DNA of 44,964 nt from Bacteroidota bacterium (GTDB lineage: Bacteria; Bacteroidota; Ignavibacteria; Ignavibacteriales; Melioribacteraceae): contig JAMCSN010000364.1 in NCBI GenBank assembly GCA_023381535.1, positions 1 through 44,964 on the forward strand, read 5' to 3'. The notes under the pieces are model-generated. The model was not told the origin of the DNA. It ran no database searches and worked only from the letters and a program-made list of their open reading frames with translations. Shown piece by piece: positions 8,726 to 18,156 of the stretch (its first letter is position 1; each line of letters begins with the position of its first letter). The position numbers were made by a program, and so were the translations under genes.

Positions 8726-9272
8726 TAATTACGATTCGTTCACGTTCAACCTCGTCCAGCTCATCGGCAAGTTGACCGGTGATGTTATTGTTAGACGGAA
8801 TGACAGAATATCGTTGGACGAAATAAATTTGTTGAAGCCGGATAAAATTGTTGTGTCGCCTGGTCCAGGACGGCCGGAAGATTCAAAAGTTTCGCTAGAT
8901 GTTTTCAAAGAGTGCGGGGAAACGGTTGATGTTCTTGGCGTATGTCTCGGTCATCAAGGAATTGGAATTTCATTCGGCGGAAAAGTTGTGAAAGCGTCAA
9001 CCTTGATGCACGGTAAAGCTTCGCAAATAATTCATGATGGAAAAAATATTTATAAAAATGTTCCGCAGAAGTTTGAAGCGGGAAGATATCACTCGCTTGT
9101 CATCGACCGCGATTCTTTACCGGATGAACTTAGCATAACATCGGAAACCGAAGACGGAATAATCATGGGAGTTCGTCACAAAAAATACCGGGTTGAAGGA
9201 ATTCAGTTTCACCCTGAATCGGTACTAACTCCCGAGGGAGAAAAAATAATTAAAAACTGGTTGGCATTATGA
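8706..9272 (+). CDS. trpG: Anthranilate synthase component II, glutamine amidotransferase
   Basis: A 188-residue class I glutamine amidotransferase that hydrolyses glutamine and passes ammonia to TrpE. It has the VIDNYDSFTFNLVQ start typical of TrpG/PabA, the oxyanion segment VVSPGPGRPED, the nucleophile cysteine in GVCLGHQGIG, and the His-Glu pair in FHPESVLTPEG. The ATG at 8706 is preferred; a TTG codon directly before it could also start. It overlaps trpE by 20 bp and shares ATGA with trpD. As there is no separate pabA here, it might also serve folate synthesis, but nothing in the sequence decides this. Confidence 0.94.
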   Translation: MKVLVIDNYDSFTFNLVQLIGKLTGDVIVRRNDRISLDEINLLKPDKIVVSPGPGRPEDSKVSLDVFKECGETVDVLGVCLGHQGIGISFGGKVVKASTLMHGKASQIIHDGKNIYKNVPQKFEAGRYHSLVIDRDSLPDELSITSETEDGIIMGVRHKKYRVEGIQFHPESVLTPEGEKIIKNWLAL

Positions 9273-10288
9273 AAGAATACTTAGAAAAAATTATCGAAGG
9301 AAATCACCTCTCGTTCGACGAAGCGTACAAGGTAATGTACTCGGTAATGAGCGGCGAGGTGAACAATTCTAGAATTGCATCGCTGCTTACCGCACTGAAG
9401 ATGAAAAAGGAAACGCCGGAAGAAGTTGCCGGATTTGTAAAAGCGATGCGTGAGAAAGTAATCAAATTAAAATGCGACGACGAAAACGTGATAGACGTTT
9501 GCGGAACCGGAGGAGACGGATCCGGTTCGTTCAACATTTCAACCGCGGTTGCATTTGTGGTTGCCGGCGCCGGAGTGAAAGTTGCAAAACACGGTAACCG
9601 TTCAATCTCCAGCAAAAGCGGAAGCTCGGATGTGTTGCATGAACTTGGCGTTGATGTGCAGCTCTCGCCAGAATTATCCGAGAAGGCGCTCAATGAAATC
9701 GGAATAGCATTTCTTTTCGCGCCGCTTTATCACCCCGCAATGAAGCACGTTGCGCCGATTCGAAAGGAACTTGAGTTCAGATCAATCTTCAACATTCTGG
9801 GACCGCTGACAAATCCAGCCGGAACAAAAAGACAGTTGCTCGGAACGTTTAATGATGCGACCGCGAAACTGATGTCGGAAGCGGTAAAATTTCTTGAGAT
9901 GAAAAAAGTCTGCTTCCTCTGCACCAATAATTCATTTGATGAAGTAAGCTTAACTCATCCGACAAATGTGATTGAAGCGACCGGGAATAATTCGCTTCAC
10001 ATTTACGAATTGACACATGAATCATTCGGTTTTCCAAAATTGCAATTAAGTGACATACAAGGTGGAACGGCAAAGGAGAATGCGGAGATAATTCACAAAA
10101 TATTTTCCGGCAAAGAAAAGTCGCCAGGTTATTTTGTTGTGGCTGCCAATGCTGCGTTGGCGCTCAAAGTTGCCGGTGTCTCGAACGATCTGAAAGAGTG
10201 TATCGCGATTGCGGAAGAATCGATTCTATCCGGAAGAACATTGGAGAAACTTCAACAGTTGAAAGATTTCGGTGAGAAAAATAAATGA
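9269..10288 (+). CDS. trpD: Anthranilate phosphoribosyltransferase
   Basis: Transfers phosphoribose from PRPP to anthranilate, the second step of the Trp branch. It is 339 residues, a normal length. The PRPP-binding motif CGTGGDGSGSFNIS (about 74-87) is intact, followed by VAKHGNRSISSKSGSSDVLHELG, and RSIFNILGPLTNP lies in the middle. The start shares an ATGA overlap with the trpG stop and the end shares one with trpC, so it is tightly coupled in the operon. Confidence 0.95.
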   Translation: MKEYLEKIIEGNHLSFDEAYKVMYSVMSGEVNNSRIASLLTALKMKKETPEEVAGFVKAMREKVIKLKCDDENVIDVCGTGGDGSGSFNISTAVAFVVAGAGVKVAKHGNRSISSKSGSSDVLHELGVDVQLSPELSEKALNEIGIAFLFAPLYHPAMKHVAPIRKELEFRSIFNILGPLTNPAGTKRQLLGTFNDATAKLMSEAVKFLEMKKVCFLCTNNSFDEVSLTHPTNVIEATGNNSLHIYELTHESFGFPKLQLSDIQGGTAKENAEIIHKIFSGKEKSPGYFVVAANAALALKVAGVSNDLKECIAIAEESILSGRTLEKLQQLKDFGEKNK

Positions 10289-11079
10289 GTTTTCTTCAAA
10301 AAATATTGGATGTAAAGAAAGAAGAAGTCGCAGAGCTTCACCGGAATTTTACACGTGAGAGTTTTCGAAGTTCTGAAATGTTCGGTGAGAGAAGACTCAG
10401 CTTGGAATCGGCGCTGAGCGATAAAACGAAAATCAACATCATAGCGGAAGTCAAAAAGGCGAGTCCTTCCAAAGGAATTTTGAAAAACGATTTTGATCAT
10501 GCTGCGATCGCGAAAAGTTATATGAAATGCGGAGCCGACGCAATATCAGTTTTGACCGACAAACAATTTTTTCAAGGGAATATTTCATTCTTAAGAGACA
10601 TCGGCAATATTAAAACTGTTCCGCTTCTTAGGAAGGACTTTATAATAGATGAATTTCAGATTTTGGAAGCGAAGGCAACCGGAGCCGATGCGATTTTACT
10701 TATCGCTGAAGCGTTGTCCGCCCAACAAATTAACGAACTAACCATTGTAGCCGAAGAAAACGACTTGGAAGTTCTGCTCGAGCTTCATTCAGAAAAACAG
10801 CTTGACAAAATTGATTTTACGAGAAACAAAATAATCGGCATTAACAATCGCGATTTGGAAACATTTAAGGTGGATATCAGCACGACCGCCAAAATTGCAA
10901 AACAGATTCCGTCTGATACATCTGTCGTTTCGGAAAGCGGTATAAGTTCTAAGCAAGCAATTGAGCAGTTGAAGAAATTGAAAGTCGATGCCGTTCTCGT
11001 CGGTGAACATTTTATGAGGTCAGATGACCTTGATAAGTCGCTTAAAGAATTTGTTGGATGGTGCAAACATGAAAGTTAA
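10285..11079 (+). CDS. trpC: Indole-3-glycerol phosphate synthase
   Basis: Closes the indole ring from 1-(2-carboxyphenylamino)-1-deoxyribulose 5-phosphate, releasing CO2. A TIM barrel of 264 residues with IIAEVKKASPSKG (catalytic Lys and Glu region), DAISVLTD, LLRKDFIIDEFQILEA, GINNRDLETFKVD and VVSESGISS in the expected order. It is monofunctional, with trpF as a separate gene directly after it, unlike the enterobacterial TrpC-TrpF fusion. It overlaps trpD by 4 bp and trpF by 11 bp. Confidence 0.95.
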   Translation: MSFLQKILDVKKEEVAELHRNFTRESFRSSEMFGERRLSLESALSDKTKINIIAEVKKASPSKGILKNDFDHAAIAKSYMKCGADAISVLTDKQFFQGNISFLRDIGNIKTVPLLRKDFIIDEFQILEAKATGADAILLIAEALSAQQINELTIVAEENDLEVLLELHSEKQLDKIDFTRNKIIGINNRDLETFKVDISTTAKIAKQIPSDTSVVSESGISSKQAIEQLKKLKVDAVLVGEHFMRSDDLDKSLKEFVGWCKHES

Positions 11080-11683
11080 GATTTGCGGAATCACCAACCT
11101 CGAAGATGCATTGCTGTGCTGTGGATATGGCGTGGATGCAATTGGGTTCATCTTTTACGAAAAAAGTAAAAGGTACATTTCATTCGAACTCGCCGAATCG
11201 ATTTCGAAACATCTACCGCCTTTTGTTTTCAAAGTCGGCGTATTTGTTAACGAAGAAACAGAAAAAGTTAATCAAGCAGCAAAACGGATTGGATTGAACG
11301 CAGTTCAGCTTCACGGAGATGAATCGCCGGAGTACATTGAAAAAATAAATTATCCGGTTATCAAATCGTTCCGCATCAATGAAGCTTTTGATTGGAAGAC
11401 AATCGACAGATTTGAGAATTGTGATATTCTGCTCGACACATTTTCAACCGATCAAATCGGTGGGACTGGAAAATCGTTCGACTGGAATTTGATACCGGAA
11501 AAGTTAAGAAGCAGAATAATTCTCTCCGGCGGGATTACAATCGATAAACTGGAATTCATTTTCGATAGAATAAAACCGGCAGCAATTGACCTTTCATCAT
11601 CGCTGGAATCATCACCGGGCAAGAAGGACAAACAAAAGGTTACAGAATTTCTAAAACGCTTTAACGAACTTAGGAGTAAATAA
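11069..11683 (+). CDS. trpF: Phosphoribosylanthranilate isomerase
   Basis: Isomerises N-(5-phosphoribosyl)anthranilate to the substrate of TrpC. It has 204 residues from the ATG at 11069, giving the family start MKVKICGIT with the catalytic cysteine. A longer reading from 11024 would only add sequence that overlaps trpC. VQLHGDESPEYI, the aspartate in ILLDTF, and LSGGITIDKL with the phosphate-binding DLSSSLESSPGKKD end are present. It overlaps trpC by 11 bp and its TAA shares one base with the next ATG. Confidence 0.94.
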   Translation: MKVKICGITNLEDALLCCGYGVDAIGFIFYEKSKRYISFELAESISKHLPPFVFKVGVFVNEETEKVNQAAKRIGLNAVQLHGDESPEYIEKINYPVIKSFRINEAFDWKTIDRFENCDILLDTFSTDQIGGTGKSFDWNLIPEKLRSRIILSGGITIDKLEFIFDRIKPAAIDLSSSLESSPGKKDKQKVTEFLKRFNELRSK

Positions 11684-12723
11684 TGTTGATAATTATGGGA
11701 CTCGAGTCGCCTCGAGAAGATATAAATAAAGTAAAAGAAAAAATCATTGAGCTTGGCTGCACACCGCACGAAATTCCCGGCAGTTCAAAACTCGCAATCG
11801 GAATTACAGGTGCAACTCATTTGCTGAAAGAGGAAGATTTCCAGATGATGCATTCGGTTCAAGAAGTTGTGCGCGTTACAAAAAAGTTTAAGCTCGTCAG
11901 CAGGCAAATGAAAAGTAACGACACCATCATTGATTTCGGCGGACCGACAGTGGGCGGCAAAGAACTTTTTGTTATCGCCGGTCCATGTTCCGTAGAGAAC
12001 CGAGAACAGACATTTGAGATTGCCGGTCAGCTTAAAGAGATGGGAATAAATTTCTTTCGCGCCGGCGCTTACAAACCGAGATCGAGCCCGTACACGTTTC
12101 AAGGGTTAAAAGAAAAAGGTTTGGAAATTCTTGACGGGGTAAAACAAAAATTTGGATTGAAGATTGTTACCGAGGTTATGAACTCTCAATCGCTGCAATC
12201 GGTTTGCGAAGTCGCAGATATAATCCAGATCGGCGCACGCAACATGCAGAATTATTCTTTGCTGGAAGAAATCGGCGCAACGCAAAAACCGGTTCTGCTG
12301 AAACGTGGAATGTCCGCCACCGTTGAAGATCTTCTTCTTAGCGCAGAATACATAGCCGCGCAAAGCAACTATAATATTATTTTGTGCGAAAGAGGAATTA
12401 GAACTTTTGAAACCTCAACTCGCAATACGCTGGACTTGAACGCGATTCCGGTGATCAAACAATGGTCGCATTTGCCCGTCATTGTTGACCCATCGCACGG
12501 TGTTGGTATTTGGGATAAGGTTTCGCAGATGTCGTTAGCGGCGATCGCATGCGGTGCAGATGGTTTGATGATTGAAGTTCACAACGATCCGGGAAATGCT
12601 TTGTCGGACGGATATCAATCGTTAACACCGAAAAAATTTAAGGAGTTGTTGAACAAATTGAATGAACTGGCTCCGATTGTTAACAAGGAAATGAAATTAT
12701 ATGAAAACGCGAACAGTTTATAA
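11683..12723 (+). CDS. aroF: 3-deoxy-7-phosphoheptulonate (DAHP) synthase, type I-beta
   Basis: Condenses PEP with erythrose 4-phosphate, the entry step of the shikimate pathway. Of 346 residues, the first 75 or so form a ferredoxin-like regulatory domain ([20 protein letters not shown]), as in the Thermotoga-type enzyme where it binds aromatic amino acids. The barrel carries [62 protein letters not shown] and VDPSHGVG, all hallmarks of the family. It sits inside the trp operon between trpF (1-bp overlap) and trpB (23-bp overlap), so supply of the common pathway is tied to Trp demand. Known feedback ligands of related enzymes are Tyr and Phe; which is used here cannot be seen. Confidence 0.93.
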   Translation: MLIIMGLESPREDINKVKEKIIELGCTPHEIPGSSKLAIGITGATHLLKEEDFQMMHSVQEVVRVTKKFKLVSRQMKSNDTIIDFGGPTVGGKELFVIAGPCSVENREQTFEIAGQLKEMGINFFRAGAYKPRSSPYTFQGLKEKGLEILDGVKQKFGLKIVTEVMNSQSLQSVCEVADIIQIGARNMQNYSLLEEIGATQKPVLLKRGMSATVEDLLLSAEYIAAQSNYNIILCERGIRTFETSTRNTLDLNAIPVIKQWSHLPVIVDPSHGVGIWDKVSQMSLAAIACGADGLMIEVHNDPGNALSDGYQSLTPKKFKELLNKLNELAPIVNKEMKLYENANSL

Positions 12724-13912
12724 TTTTCCGGACGCAAATGGAAAGTTTGGAATCTACGGCGGCAAGTTTGTACCGGAGACTCTGATCTCAGCGCTTGATG
12801 AGTTGGAAAAACTTTATCGAGAGACGAGACAAGATAAAAAATTTCAAAACGAACTTGATTCGCTGCAGAAGGAATACAACGGACGACCAACGCCGCTCAC
12901 TTTTGCAAAACGTCTTACCGATCATTTCGGAAAAGCAAAAATTTATTTGAAGCGGGAAGATTTGTGTCATACCGGCGCGCATAAACTGAATAACGCACTC
13001 GGGCAAATTCTTCTTGCTAAAAAGCTCGGCAAAACAAGAATCATCGCAGAAACCGGCGCGGGTCAGCACGGAGTTGCAACGGCAACAGTCTGCGCAAAGT
13101 TTGGATTGAAATGCGTTGTGTACATGGGTGAAGTTGATATCGAACGGCAGAAGTTAAATGTCTTCAGAATGAAAATGCTCGGCGCCGATGTCGTTCCCGT
13201 TACTTCCGGCAGCCGAACGTTGAAAGACGCAACCAACGAAGCGATCCGCGATTGGGTTACAAATGTTTCGGATACACATTACATAATCGGTTCTGTCGTT
13301 GGTCCGCATCCGTATCCAATGATTGTTCGCGATTTTCAATCGGTGATTGGCGCCGAGACAAAAGAGCAAATAAAAAATTTTGAGAATCGTTTGCCGGATT
13401 ACATTGTTGCGTGCGTCGGCGGCGGTTCAAATGCGATCGGAATATTTTATCCTTTCATAAATGATGAATCTGTAAAACTAATTGGCGTTGAAGCCGCTGG
13501 ATACGGATTGAATTCCGGAAAACATTGTGCAACATTAACGCTAGGCGAGCCGGGAGTTTTTCAAGGAATGAAAACTTATCTGCTGCAAGATGCTAACGGA
13601 CAAATTTCCGAAGTACATTCAATTTCTGCCGGACTCGATTATCCCGGCGTTGGTCCCGAACACAGTTTGCTTAAAGATATTGAACGCGTGCGGTATGCTT
13701 CCGTAACCGACCAAGAAGCGCTCGATGCTACGCTGCTGCTTTCTAAACTTGAGGGAATTCTTCCGGCGCTTGAAACCGCGCACGCGATTGCATACATGAA
13801 CAAGCTGATGCCGGCTACAAATAAAGATGAGATTGTTGTTGTGAATATCAGCGGCAGGGGAGATAAGGACTTGAATACAATTATCAGTCAAATCGGCGAG
13901 AAAGTTTTATGA
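12701..13912 (+). CDS. trpB: Tryptophan synthase beta chain
   Basis: A PLP enzyme that joins indole and serine to make tryptophan, working with TrpA. It has 403 residues, the normal length for TrpB1. It starts with the typical [13 protein letters not shown], has the Schiff-base lysine K95 in [23 protein letters not shown], the phosphate-binding VGGGSNAIG, and the [12 protein letters not shown] and SGRGDKD ends. The start lies inside aroF (23-bp overlap) and the end overlaps trpA by 4 bp. Confidence 0.96.
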   Translation: MKTRTVYNFPDANGKFGIYGGKFVPETLISALDELEKLYRETRQDKKFQNELDSLQKEYNGRPTPLTFAKRLTDHFGKAKIYLKREDLCHTGAHKLNNALGQILLAKKLGKTRIIAETGAGQHGVATATVCAKFGLKCVVYMGEVDIERQKLNVFRMKMLGADVVPVTSGSRTLKDATNEAIRDWVTNVSDTHYIIGSVVGPHPYPMIVRDFQSVIGAETKEQIKNFENRLPDYIVACVGGGSNAIGIFYPFINDESVKLIGVEAAGYGLNSGKHCATLTLGEPGVFQGMKTYLLQDANGQISEVHSISAGLDYPGVGPEHSLLKDIERVRYASVTDQEALDATLLLSKLEGILPALETAHAIAYMNKLMPATNKDEIVVVNISGRGDKDLNTIISQIGEKVL

Positions 13913-14694
13913 AGAAAATTTCAGATCACATTGAACAAATAAATAAGTCGGGCAGAAAAGCTCTTTCGATTTTTTTAACGGCTGGATTTCCGGCAAAAGA
14001 AAATTTTGTTGAACTGGCAGAAATGATTCTTGAAAGCGGCGCGGACATGCTTGAAATCGGAATCCCATTTTCCGATCCGCTCGCTGACGGTACTGTCATT
14101 CAAGCATCATCTCAGACCGCTCTTGAAAACGGAGTTACACTTAAAGATGCTTTTCATTATTGCGAAAAGATTAGTGCCAAGACAAACAAACCGTTGATAC
14201 TGATGGGTTATGCTAATCCAATTTTGAAATACGGTGTCAAAAATTTTTGCAAAGATGCGCAATCTTCCGGCGTTTCCGGATTGATTGTGCCCGACGTGCC
14301 GCTGGAAGAATATGAATCATTCTATGCAGATGAATTTAAGAATTTCGAAAAGATTCTGTTAACAACCCCGACTTCTTCCGATGAACGGATTAAAGAAATT
14401 GATAAGCTAAGCGAAGGATTTGTTTACTGTGTGAGCGTTACCGGAACTACGGGAATCAAAAATAATTTTGATGAAAACGTTTTGAAGAATTTGGAACGGA
14501 CATATTCAATCGTCAAGAAAAATAAAATGCTTATCGGTTTCGGAATTTCAAATGCAGAAAACGTAAAAACTTTCTTGCCTTATTGCGATGGAGTAATCGT
14601 CGGCAGCGCCGTCATCAAAAAAATTAGTGAAGGAAAAACAATTCCCGAAGTAGGGGAGTTTGTAAGATCATTAAGCGCAGCGTGTGAAAAATAG
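13909..14694 (+). CDS. trpA: Tryptophan synthase alpha chain
   Basis: Cleaves indole-3-glycerol phosphate to indole and glyceraldehyde 3-phosphate and channels indole to TrpB. A 261-residue TIM barrel with [12 protein letters not shown], the catalytic Glu in [14 protein letters not shown] with the catalytic Asp after it, [21 protein letters not shown], and the phosphate site [10 protein letters not shown]. It ends the operon. Only 6 bp separate its stop from the stop of the convergent gene on the other strand, and no terminator hairpin is visible in that gap. Confidence 0.95.
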   Translation: MKKISDHIEQINKSGRKALSIFLTAGFPAKENFVELAEMILESGADMLEIGIPFSDPLADGTVIQASSQTALENGVTLKDAFHYCEKISAKTNKPLILMGYANPILKYGVKNFCKDAQSSGVSGLIVPDVPLEEYESFYADEFKNFEKILLTTPTSSDERIKEIDKLSEGFVYCVSVTGTTGIKNNFDENVLKNLERTYSIVKKNKMLIGFGISNAENVKTFLPYCDGVIVGSAVIKKISEGKTIPEVGEFVRSLSAACEK

Positions 14695-14700
14695 AATTCG

Positions 14701-16782
14701 TTATTTCAGCAGAATTAATTTTTTTGTTGTGGTGGAATTTCCCGCTGTCAATTTATAAAAGTAAACGCCGCTCGGTAGATCAGTTCCATCGAACTTGATT
14801 TTGTAATTGCCTGCCGCCTTATACTCGTGTACAAAATTTGCAACTTCTCTTCCAAGCAAATCGTAAACTTTTAATTGAACATTATTCCCAGCTGATAATT
14901 TGTAAGAGATAACCGTGCTTGGGTTAAATGGATTCGGATAATTTTGGTATAGAACAAAATCTGCAGGAACAGTTTGTTCATTGCCAACAAGTGTTGGCGG
15001 AGTATAGCTTGCTGTTGCTAATATAGTTCCATAGTCGCCTGCTGCCCATGCAGTGTTATCATCAACAACATATAGACCGAACAAATCGTGAGAAGTTAAA
15101 GAATATTCCGATGCCCAAGTTGATCCGCCGTCTATGCTGTGCAACAATGTCCCTGCATCGCCAATTGCCCAAATTGAATTTTGAGAAGTCGCACTAACAA
15201 CATAAAGACTTTTTGTTATGCCGGTAGTTAGTGCAGTCCATGAAGCGCCGCCGTCATTTGTTTTTAAAATTACTCCGTTGCTTCCGGCACAAAAACCGTT
15301 GTTGGAATCATAGAAATCAATTCCGAAAAGTGTTGTGGTAACTGTGCTGTTTTGAACAAGCCAGTCCGTTCCGCCGTTTGTTGTATGAAGAATTAAACCG
15401 TTATCGCCGCAAATCCAGCCGTTCTTCGAATCGATAAACTTTACTGCAAAAAGAATGTTTGATGTGCCCGAAGTTTGGGTTGACCAATTTGTTCCACCGT
15501 CTGTTGTGTGCAGAATCAATCCCACGTCGCCGGCGACCCAGCCGCTATTCTGATCGACGAAAAATATGCTCAGTAATGTATTCTGTGTATTAGTGATTTG
15601 CTGATGCCACGTTGTTCCGCCGTCTGATGAATGAATCAAAAAGCCGGAATCACCAACGGACCAGACATTGTCCGCGCCGTTCATAGTAGCGCCGTATAAC
15701 GATGTGCCGAGTAACATATTGAGATTCGCGGACCAGTTTTTTCCGCCATCAACAGTTTTGAAAATATTTCCGTATTGGCCGACTGAAAAACCGTTCATTG
15801 AATTTGAAAAAGTTATCCAGTTAACACACGGATTATTTCCGCTCTGAATAAATTGCCAAGCATTTGTGCTTTGCTTTGAAGCGATTAATCCGAATTCACC
15901 GACTAAAATTTTTGTGCCGTTGAAAGATGAAACTCCGTTGATCGAAGATGAAATGTGAAGCGAGTCAAGAGTCCAGTTGGAACCGCTATCCGTAGATGTT
16001 AAGAATCTGCCGTTGTCGCCGACTATCAGAAAATCATTTGTTCCGTTAAAAAGAATATCGTTCAATCCGTAAGTTGTGTTTGAAGGAATTTTGTCCCAAT
16101 TGCCTCCAGAATTTGTTGTAGAATAAATTGCGCCGCGAGCACCCACTGCAAATCCGGAAGTTGAGCTGTAGAATTTTACTCTTAACAAAGCGCCGCCGGT
16201 TTGAAATTGCAAATTCCAATTCGCTCCGCCGTTTGTTGAATGAAGAATCGAGCCGTCCGAACAAACAGCCCAACCTTCATTAGCATTTATAAAGTATATG
16301 CTGTTAATGCTGATCGTTGTTGACGATCCAGGAATGTTTGCACTTTGCCAATTTGATCCGCCGTTTGTTGTGCGTAAAATTGTAGCGCCGTCGCCGCCGA
16401 CAAATCCTTGAGAATTGTTGAAAAAAAATACAGTGTTCAAACCATTTGTTGTGCCGCTGTTCTGAGCGAGCCATGTACTTCCGCCGTTGGATGTGTGAAT
16501 GATTGTTCCGTTGTCACCGACCGCCCAGACGTTCATTGAGTCGGCGCAACTAAGATCGAGAAGGTTGTCTGTGATGGCTTCCGATTGCACGTCCCATGTA
16601 GCACCTTGATTGCCACTGAACAAGATAGTTCCATAATTGCCAACAGCATATCCGAACCATTGATTATAAAACGAAATTTTCTGAATTGTGTTCCCTTGCG
16701 GAACAGGATGCTGCCATCGCCAATTATTTGCAAATAAAACGTTGGATACAATAACAACAAATATTATAAAATACTTTCTCAT
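14701..16782 (-). CDS. Secreted Ycf48/BNR-like repeat protein with type IX sorting domain
   Basis: A 693-residue exported protein. The start at 16782 (MRKYFIIFVVIVSNVLFA) is preferred over 16800 because AAGGA lies 6 bp upstream and a clean signal peptide follows. About twelve repeats of some 40 residues each end in a GG-x-x-W block (NGGSTW, NGGSNW, DGGTTW and so on) and hold a GW-x-x-G-D-x-G-x-I-L-H core. This is the Ycf48/HCF136-like or BNR beta-propeller pattern, so two stacked propellers are possible. The last 75 residues form a type A type IX secretion domain: YQNYPNPFNPSTVISY, VYDLLGREV, SGVYFYKL, KKLILLK. It should cross the outer membrane and be surface-attached or released. It lies 28 bp after the outer-membrane-like gene of the exopolysaccharide cluster and may be its last gene. 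Confidence 0.88.
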   Translation of the reverse strand: MRKYFIIFVVIVSNVLFANNWRWQHPVPQGNTIQKISFYNQWFGYAVGNYGTILFSGNQGATWDVQSEAITDNLLDLSCADSMNVWAVGDNGTIIHTSNGGSTWLAQNSGTTNGLNTVFFFNNSQGFVGGDGATILRTTNGGSNWQSANIPGSSTTISINSIYFINANEGWAVCSDGSILHSTNGGANWNLQFQTGGALLRVKFYSSTSGFAVGARGAIYSTTNSGGNWDKIPSNTTYGLNDILFNGTNDFLIVGDNGRFLTSTDSGSNWTLDSLHISSSINGVSSFNGTKILVGEFGLIASKQSTNAWQFIQSGNNPCVNWITFSNSMNGFSVGQYGNIFKTVDGGKNWSANLNMLLGTSLYGATMNGADNVWSVGDSGFLIHSSDGGTTWHQQITNTQNTLLSIFFVDQNSGWVAGDVGLILHTTDGGTNWSTQTSGTSNILFAVKFIDSKNGWICGDNGLILHTTNGGTDWLVQNSTVTTTLFGIDFYDSNNGFCAGSNGVILKTNDGGASWTALTTGITKSLYVVSATSQNSIWAIGDAGTLLHSIDGGSTWASEYSLTSHDLFGLYVVDDNTAWAAGDYGTILATASYTPPTLVGNEQTVPADFVLYQNYPNPFNPSTVISYKLSAGNNVQLKVYDLLGREVANFVHEYKAAGNYKIKFDGTDLPSGVYFYKLTAGNSTTTKKLILLK

Positions 16783-16810
16783 TGATTTCCTTAGATGCAA
16801 ATGGTGGTTT

Positions 16811-18118
16811 TTAAAAACTTACGCCCACAGAAACTGCTGCAAAGTAAGAGGAAAAATCATTGTAGTCATCGTTCGATTGATTTCGCAAGAAACCGCCGGT
16901 TAATGTGATGTCAAAACCAAAATCATTTCCTAAGTCAAAATATCTAGAGAGATTTATTTCCACGTAGGAATGCAGATCGTGACGGTCGCCGTCAATTTGT
17001 TCACCGGCAAGATCCAACGCCGGTGCCGTATATTTTTTGTACTGAAGCAATCCATCTATTGTAAGCTTCATTCCAATAGGTAAAGTTTGAGCGAATTTAA
17101 CGGCGGCTTCGGGTCCCTCGTAGGAAAAAAAGTCGTTGTAAATATCTTCGGAAAGAAATGAAGTGTTAACGTACTGTGCGAGATACCGGTTTTGCGAACG
17201 AATGTTATATCGATAAAGAACGTTTGCCTGGAATGAATTATTTGCCCATTCTTTCTTTGCATAAATACCGAAAGCAATTTGATAAGTACCGTTGGATTGA
17301 GGAGTGATCAAGATTTTTTTATTCGAACCGACCTTTGAACCCGGCTTTCCTTTCCCTTGGGATTTGGTGATGAAACTTCTTATTTGCTCGAACTGAGTAG
17401 TATCGTAATAGGTTTGCGTGTAATACTTGAACCCGCCGCTCAAATTAATACCGTAGTTCATTCCGGAGCTCGTTGTTTTTCCAGTTTCAAACGAAAGCAA
17501 GTCGGTTAAATTTGAGAGGTCTTCTATATTAGAATAATTCCGCAGTGAAAGAGAATTTGAAATTGTGAAATTAAAATCCGGATTCGTGACATGATTATAA
17601 ATAAAATTAAACGAGAGACCGTAATTGTCGAAATCTTTGTGCGCTTCTTTATCGAGCCGTGAATTTAGAGTTACACCGAAAAGCATCGTGTTACGAATTT
17701 CATCCGAACTATTTTCTTCTTGCACCGAATCTGTTTCGTTCGAATCCTCTTCGTCGGCAGATGAATTTTTGATTTGAGAGTTAGAAAGTTGTTTATCAAA
17801 ATTAAGCTGGTAATTTGCGCTGAAGGAATGTTCATAAAAATTTCTGTCGGTAAACTCGTTAAACAACATCAATCCGCTCACATAAGAAAAATTCAAAAGC
17901 GATTTCGGAAATTCATTGGTGTATTTCAACTCTAGATAAGTCTGTTTAGTTTGATCGCCGACTGTTTGGTAATTGTTTAACGGATTCTTATTGTACCCGG
18001 CAGTTATGGAACCGTAACCTTCAAACTGAGCGAAAGACAAAGATGCGAATGCCGTCACGAGAATCAGTATCGTTTCAAAAAATATTTTTTTCAATTCTAA
18101 TCCCTTGTTATTAATCAA
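16811..18118 (-). CDS. Probable outer-membrane beta-barrel protein of the exopolysaccharide cluster
   Basis: About 435 residues with a signal peptide (FFETILILVTAFASLSFAQ) followed by alternating-hydrophobicity strands (LNFSYVSGLMLF, YGINLSGGFKYY, FQANVLYRYNIRS). It ends in FAAVSVGVSF with the terminal phenylalanine typical of outer-membrane barrels. An acidic stretch (EEDSNETDSVQEENSSDE, about 123-140) lies in a likely loop. No named family was recognised. The start is uncertain: there is no ATG, TTG at 18118 is the longest, and TTG at 18094 has AAGGGA six bases upstream and may be the true start. It lies 38 bp after the glycosyltransferase gene on the same strand, so a role as export channel or surface anchor for the polymer is a reasonable guess. 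Confidence 0.7.
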   Translation of the reverse strand: MINNKGLELKKIFFETILILVTAFASLSFAQFEGYGSITAGYNKNPLNNYQTVGDQTKQTYLELKYTNEFPKSLLNFSYVSGLMLFNEFTDRNFYEHSFSANYQLNFDKQLSNSQIKNSSADEEDSNETDSVQEENSSDEIRNTMLFGVTLNSRLDKEAHKDFDNYGLSFNFIYNHVTNPDFNFTISNSLSLRNYSNIEDLSNLTDLLSFETGKTTSSGMNYGINLSGGFKYYTQTYYDTTQFEQIRSFITKSQGKGKPGSKVGSNKKILITPQSNGTYQIAFGIYAKKEWANNSFQANVLYRYNIRSQNRYLAQYVNTSFLSEDIYNDFFSYEGPEAAVKFAQTLPIGMKLTIDGLLQYKKYTAPALDLAGEQIDGDRHDLHSYVEINLSRYFDLGNDFGFDITLTGGFLRNQSNDDYNDFSSYFAAVSVGVSF

Positions 18119-18156
18119 TGAGATTCATTCTTTAATCAGTACGCGAAATATATCTT

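Noticed and set aside
14694..14701. Terminator between trpA and the convergent gene
   Set aside because: Only 6 bp separate the two stops and no hairpin with a T-run could be found there.
14995..16620. Possible CRISPR-like or tandem DNA repeat array
   Set aside because: The periodicity of about 125-130 bp comes from protein repeats within the Ycf48-like gene; copies diverge at DNA level and there are no spacers.
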